A stretch of DNA of 10,247 bases, from positions 6,371 through 16,617 of the forward strand of contig MIBM01000036.1 of the NCBI GenBank assembly GCA_001830645.1. Reading direction: 5' to 3'. Positions 7,850 to 10,247 of the stretch are shown here, piece by piece. The number at the start of each line of letters is the position of its first letter. The stretch's first letter is position 1. The notes beneath the pieces were generated by a model that saw nothing but the letters and a program-made list of their open reading frames with translations, did not search any database and was not told the DNA's origin. Source of the DNA: Spirochaetes bacterium RIFOXYC1_FULL_54_7. GTDB lineage: Bacteria > Spirochaetota > Spirochaetia > Treponematales > UBA12059. The position numbers and the translations under genes were made by a program.

Positions 7850-7897
7850 CATCAGGGTACTGACTCAGGGACCGGTAAAAGGGTAGGATGACGCATC

Positions 7898-8812
7898 ATG
7901 GCCAGAACACGCAACTACCTAGCAGGTATCGGAGCCAGCACCATCTTCGGGTTTTCCTTCCTCTTTACCAAGAACGCCCTGGACGATATAGCCCCCCAGG
8001 AACTCATCTTCCTGCGCTTCCTGACCGCCGCCCTGGTCATGAGTGCCCTGGTACTGATGGGCTTCACAAAGCTGGATTACCGGGGCAAGGATCTGAAAAC
8101 CCTCTTCCTGACGGCCCTCTTCCAACCCTTCCTGTATTTCATTCTTGAAACCGAGGGTATACGCCGGGTGGAATCATCCACCGCAGGCATCATCCTGTCG
8201 GCCATCCCAGTGATGGTAACCGTGATGGCGGCCTTCATACTCAAGGAAAGGCTCAAGCCCCTTCAGATAGCCACCACCCTGCTGTCCTTTGCCGGAGTAC
8301 TGGTGGTTGTCTCCTTCCGTGCATACGGGGCTGTTGGCGGGCAACCACTGGGCATAGTACTGCTGGTCCTGTCCATGCTCTGTGCCGCCTCGTTCAACAT
8401 CATGTCCCGCAGAAGTTCACGCTCCTTCAAGCCAGCGGAGACGACCTTCTTCATGATGTGGTTCGCCGTCATCACCTTCGGTGGCATCTTCGCCGTACGA
8501 ACCATCATGGCTGGCGGCACGGACCTCCTGTCCAGGCTGGGTCCGGCATCCATCTCATCGATACTGTACCTGGGCATACTGTCCAGCGTGGTGGCTTTCT
8601 TCCTCATCAACTACAACCTGTCAAAACTGAAGTCACCCGAGGCCGCGGTGTTTGCAAACCTGACCACCCTGGTATCGGTGATAGCCGGGCTGGCCTTCCG
8701 CAACGAAGCCATCCGGCCAACCGATATACTAGGGGGCATCATGATCATAGCCGGCGTATGGGGAACCAATGTGCTGGGCGGAAGAGCAACATCCAGGAAA
8801 TCCGGAGACTAG
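7898..8812 (+). CDS. EamA-domain (DMT superfamily) permease
   Basis: Inner-membrane transporter of the drug/metabolite superfamily; members export amino acids, drugs or other metabolites, and the substrate here is unknown. The 304-residue protein has about ten hydrophobic helices (roughly 7-25, 34-56, 68-86, 91-114, 122-139, 149-167, 182-202, 218-238, 245-267, 273-294). These fall into two EamA repeats at ~8-139 and ~149-292. Typical features are GASTIFGFSFLFTKNAL (11-27) with the following LRFLTAAL in the first repeat and the glutamate of ILKERL (114-119) at the end of TM4. In the second repeat, VFANLTTLVSVIAGLAFRNE (251-270) fills the equivalent place. Length is normal. ATG 7898 has GGGTAGGA (7881-7888) nine bases upstream; an ATG at 7888 is in another frame and gives only a short product. 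The acetyltransferase gene follows after 28 bp, so the two are probably co-transcribed. Confidence 0.93.
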   Translation: MARTRNYLAGIGASTIFGFSFLFTKNALDDIAPQELIFLRFLTAALVMSALVLMGFTKLDYRGKDLKTLFLTALFQPFLYFILETEGIRRVESSTAGIILSAIPVMVTVMAAFILKERLKPLQIATTLLSFAGVLVVVSFRAYGAVGGQPLGIVLLVLSMLCAASFNIMSRRSSRSFKPAETTFFMMWFAVITFGGIFAVRTIMAGGTDLLSRLGPASISSILYLGILSSVVAFFLINYNLSKLKSPEAAVFANLTTLVSVIAGLAFRNEAIRPTDILGGIMIIAGVWGTNVLGGRATSRKSGD

Positions 8813-8819
8813 AGTTTCC

Positions 8820-8833
8820 TGCTCGAAGGAGCA
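8820..8833 (+). promoter_or_regulatory. Hairpin covering the ribosome site of the acetyltransferase gene
   Basis: TGCTC (8820-8824) and GAGCA (8829-8833) are perfect complements around a GAAG loop. The Shine-Dalgarno sequence AAGGAG (8826-8831) lies in this loop and 3' arm, nine bases ahead of ATG 8841. The stem of five pairs could partly mask the ribosome site and lower expression of the second gene relative to the permease. It is not a terminator, as no T run follows. Regulation is inference; such a short stem may be incidental. Confidence 0.35.
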
Positions 8834-8840
8834 ATAGCCC

Positions 8841-9845
8841 ATGCTGAAAGTTGAACACATCGGCGATGCTACCCACCCTTTGGCAGTCAGCTTCCTGGAA
8901 TACTGCAAAGCCTACGGGAAGGAACATGATGATTCGTTCATCCCAGGGCAGGACTGGAGTTTCGGCGATGACTATCCATCCTGTGCACTGGTGGATTCCT
9001 CCGGGACAGTTGCTGGCGCGGCAGCCTTCATTGCCAATTCAAGTTTCCGTGCAACGCGGAAAGCCAGGGTAGCCGTCCTGCATGCACTGGCCGAAGCCGA
9101 CGCTGAGGCCTATGGCCTATTATGCAAAGCCGGCTTTGCGGTTTTGCCTGAGGATATTGATGAATGCTACCTGTTTGTTCCTGAACTCCTGCCCGGAACA
9201 ATTGCCACGCTGAAGGATTCAGGTTTTAGCTACGAGCGCACAGTCTTCCTGATGGAAGCCAGGGTCCAGGCGTCCCGGAGCAATGCTCCTGTCACTCCTG
9301 GACCTGGAACGGAACCTGGACCTGTGACAAGGACTGTGACAAGGACTGTGACAAGGACAGGGACAGAGACTGGGACGGAGCCACTATTTCCGGAAGGCTA
9401 TACATTCAGACAACTGGAATCAAACTGCCTGCCGGAACTTGAGAATTTCATCAAAGTACGCAACAGGAATTTCAGGGAACTCAAAGGTTCTTCGGATGCC
9501 AGGGTAGAAGATCTGCAGGCTTTTACCCGATCCGCTGAATACCTGCCTGGTGGCCTGATACTGCTGCAATCACCTGACGGCCAGCCTTGCGGTACACTCC
9601 GTCTGGAGCACGATGATGAGGAAAAGGCTGGCTTCATCGGGACTATCTCGGTGGACAAAGAGCACCGCAGCCGCGGTCTGGGTCGTGCCCTGGTCAGATT
9701 TGCCTTATCACTGGCCAACCAGAACGGCTTCAACCGCGTATTCCTGGCCGTCAATACCGACAACCGCAGCGCCCTCGACCTTTACCTTTCGGAAGGCTTC
9801 AGCATAGTAAAAGCCATGACCTGCATGAACGCCCGTATCCACTGA
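8841..9845 (+). CDS. GNAT-family N-acetyltransferase, double-length with repeat-encoded linker
   Basis: Predicted acetyl-CoA-dependent N-acyltransferase of 334 residues, about twice a single GNAT domain. The C-terminal domain (~186-332) is clear. Motif A reads VDKEHRSRGLGRALVRFAL (271-289) with the R-x-x-G-x-G acetyl-CoA loop at 276-281, followed by VNTDNRSALDLYLSEGF (304-320) as motif B. The N-terminal part (~1-140) has a GNAT-like strand order (CALVDSSGTVAGAAAF at 48-63, and an AEAYGLLCKAGF stretch at 89-100) but lacks an R-x-x-G-x-G loop, so it is probably a degenerate, non-catalytic half. The halves are joined by a Thr/Gly/Pro/Arg-rich linker (~150-181) built of dipeptides. ATG 8841 has AAGGAG nine bases upstream. 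It is the second gene after the permease. The substrate is unknown; two-domain GNATs such as mycothiol synthase show the architecture has precedent, but no orthology is implied. Confidence 0.87.
   Translation: MLKVEHIGDATHPLAVSFLEYCKAYGKEHDDSFIPGQDWSFGDDYPSCALVDSSGTVAGAAAFIANSSFRATRKARVAVLHALAEADAEAYGLLCKAGFAVLPEDIDECYLFVPELLPGTIATLKDSGFSYERTVFLMEARVQASRSNAPVTPGPGTEPGPVTRTVTRTVTRTGTETGTEPLFPEGYTFRQLESNCLPELENFIKVRNRNFRELKGSSDARVEDLQAFTRSAEYLPGGLILLQSPDGQPCGTLRLEHDDEEKAGFIGTISVDKEHRSRGLGRALVRFALSLANQNGFNRVFLAVNTDNRSALDLYLSEGFSIVKAMTCMNARIH
9322..9357 (+). repeat. 12-bp tandem repeat, three perfect copies, inside the acetyltransferase gene
   Basis: The unit CTGTGACAAGGA occurs at 9322-9333, 9334-9345 and 9346-9357 without mismatch. 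In frame it gives repeating Val-Thr-Arg-Thr. Less perfect six-base units flank it on both sides (about 9298-9321 and 9358-9381), encoding Pro-Gly, Thr-Glu and Thr-Gly dipeptides. Since the unit is four codons, changes in copy number would keep the reading frame and only alter linker length. Confidence 0.9.
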
Positions 9846-9881
9846 AACAGGCACATCATACAAACCCGATATCAGTACCGT

Positions 9882-10247
9882 TTACTTCCAGCTATCGTAG
9901 CAGACTATCTCGTCCAGGGCCTTGCGCTTCTTGGGACTCGGGGCATCTTCGGGATATCCAAGGGTCATCACCTCCACAACCCTGGCCGTCTCCGGTATGC
10001 CCAGCACATCCCGTACCTTGTTCTGTTCAAAGGCTCCTATCCAGCAAGTGCCGAGGCCTTCAGCTGTGGCCGCCAAGGCCAGATGCTCCATTGCTATGGC
10101 TAGGTCGATGGGATCACCGGGCATGCCGCAGCGCATGATTCGGTCGGGCATGAGTCCGCACCCTGCCACGACAACCGGAGCCTGGCCCACGAACTGCTGG
10201 CCGTTGCAGGCTGTTGCCAGACGCTTGCGCGTCTCCAGATCCTGCAC
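9882..10247 (-). CDS. FMN-dependent nitroreductase family protein (N-terminus outside window)
   Basis: C-terminal 121 residues of a nitroreductase-like flavoprotein; members reduce nitro compounds, quinones or other acceptors with NAD(P)H as homodimers. The frame is open to the right edge. The family's usual length of about 170-190 residues and the missing N-terminal Arg/Ser-rich FMN-binding motif show the start lies beyond the window; the GTG at the edge is most likely internal. Visible family features are GQAPVVVAGCG (21-31 of the fragment), GDPIDLAIAMEHLALAATAE (44-63), the FMN-site stretch GLGTCWIGAF (64-73), LGIPETARVVEVMTLGYP (82-99), and the end KKRKALDEIVCYDSW (106-120). The stop TAA is at 9884-9882. 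It converges on the acetyltransferase gene with only 36 bp between them, and no hairpin terminator is visible in that gap. The acceptor is unknown. Confidence 0.9.
   Translation of the reverse strand: MQDLETRKRLATACNGQQFVGQAPVVVAGCGLMPDRIMRCGMPGDPIDLAIAMEHLALAATAEGLGTCWIGAFEQNKVRDVLGIPETARVVEVMTLGYPEDAPSPKKRKALDEIVCYDSWK

Noticed and set aside
9846..9881. Convergent gap between the acetyltransferase and nitroreductase genes, checked for a bidirectional terminator
   Set aside because: Only GATATC stands out as a palindrome. There is no stem of useful length and no T or A run.

Overview
The window looks like bacterial chromosome from a Gram-negative (diderm) organism. It encodes a complete tripartite RND efflux pump with an outer-membrane channel, and its translation starts carry strong Shine-Dalgarno sites. 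Several details lean towards a free-living member of the Spirochaetota: a chemoreceptor tip of the MNASIEAAHAG type, a periplasmic adaptor without an alpha-hairpin (as in Borrelia BesA), and a DUF2804 gene. That assignment is inference from protein character; no rRNA or other marker gene is present to confirm it.

Left part, all minus strand. Positions 1-1122 hold the first 374 residues of a methyl-accepting chemotaxis protein with a six-helix membrane module; the window edge cuts it inside the signalling tip. It has its own sigma70-like promoter (1151-1179). Upstream lies a tightly packed three-gene efflux operon, read in the order adaptor (5689-6684), RND pump (2604-5687), outer-membrane channel (1309-2607). 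The first junction has one base between stop and start, and the second is an ATGA overlap, so the three subunits are probably made together. Ninety A+T-rich bases before the adaptor separate it from a DUF2804 gene (6775-7812), also on the minus strand.

Right part. An 85-bp divergent intergenic region with a 13-bp palindrome separates DUF2804 from a plus-strand pair: a ten-helix EamA/DMT-type permease (7898-8812) and, 28 bp downstream, a double-length GNAT-like acetyltransferase (8841-9845). The two GNAT halves are joined by a low-complexity linker encoded by a 12-bp tandem repeat. A convergent minus-strand gene (9882 to the right edge) encodes the C-terminal part of an FMN nitroreductase.

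How the genes work together: the adaptor, RND pump and channel should form one envelope-spanning exporter of unknown substrate. The permease and acetyltransferase probably form a small operon, perhaps handling one metabolite. The chemoreceptor, DUF2804 protein and nitroreductase have no evident functional link to these. I saw no mobile element, CRISPR array, tRNA or rRNA, and no clearly new multi-gene system. The most notable points are variations on known families: an adaptor without a hairpin and with a Gly/Pro-rich N-terminus, altered proton-relay residues in the RND pump, a chemoreceptor with no periplasmic sensor domain, and the repeat-encoded linker in the acetyltransferase.
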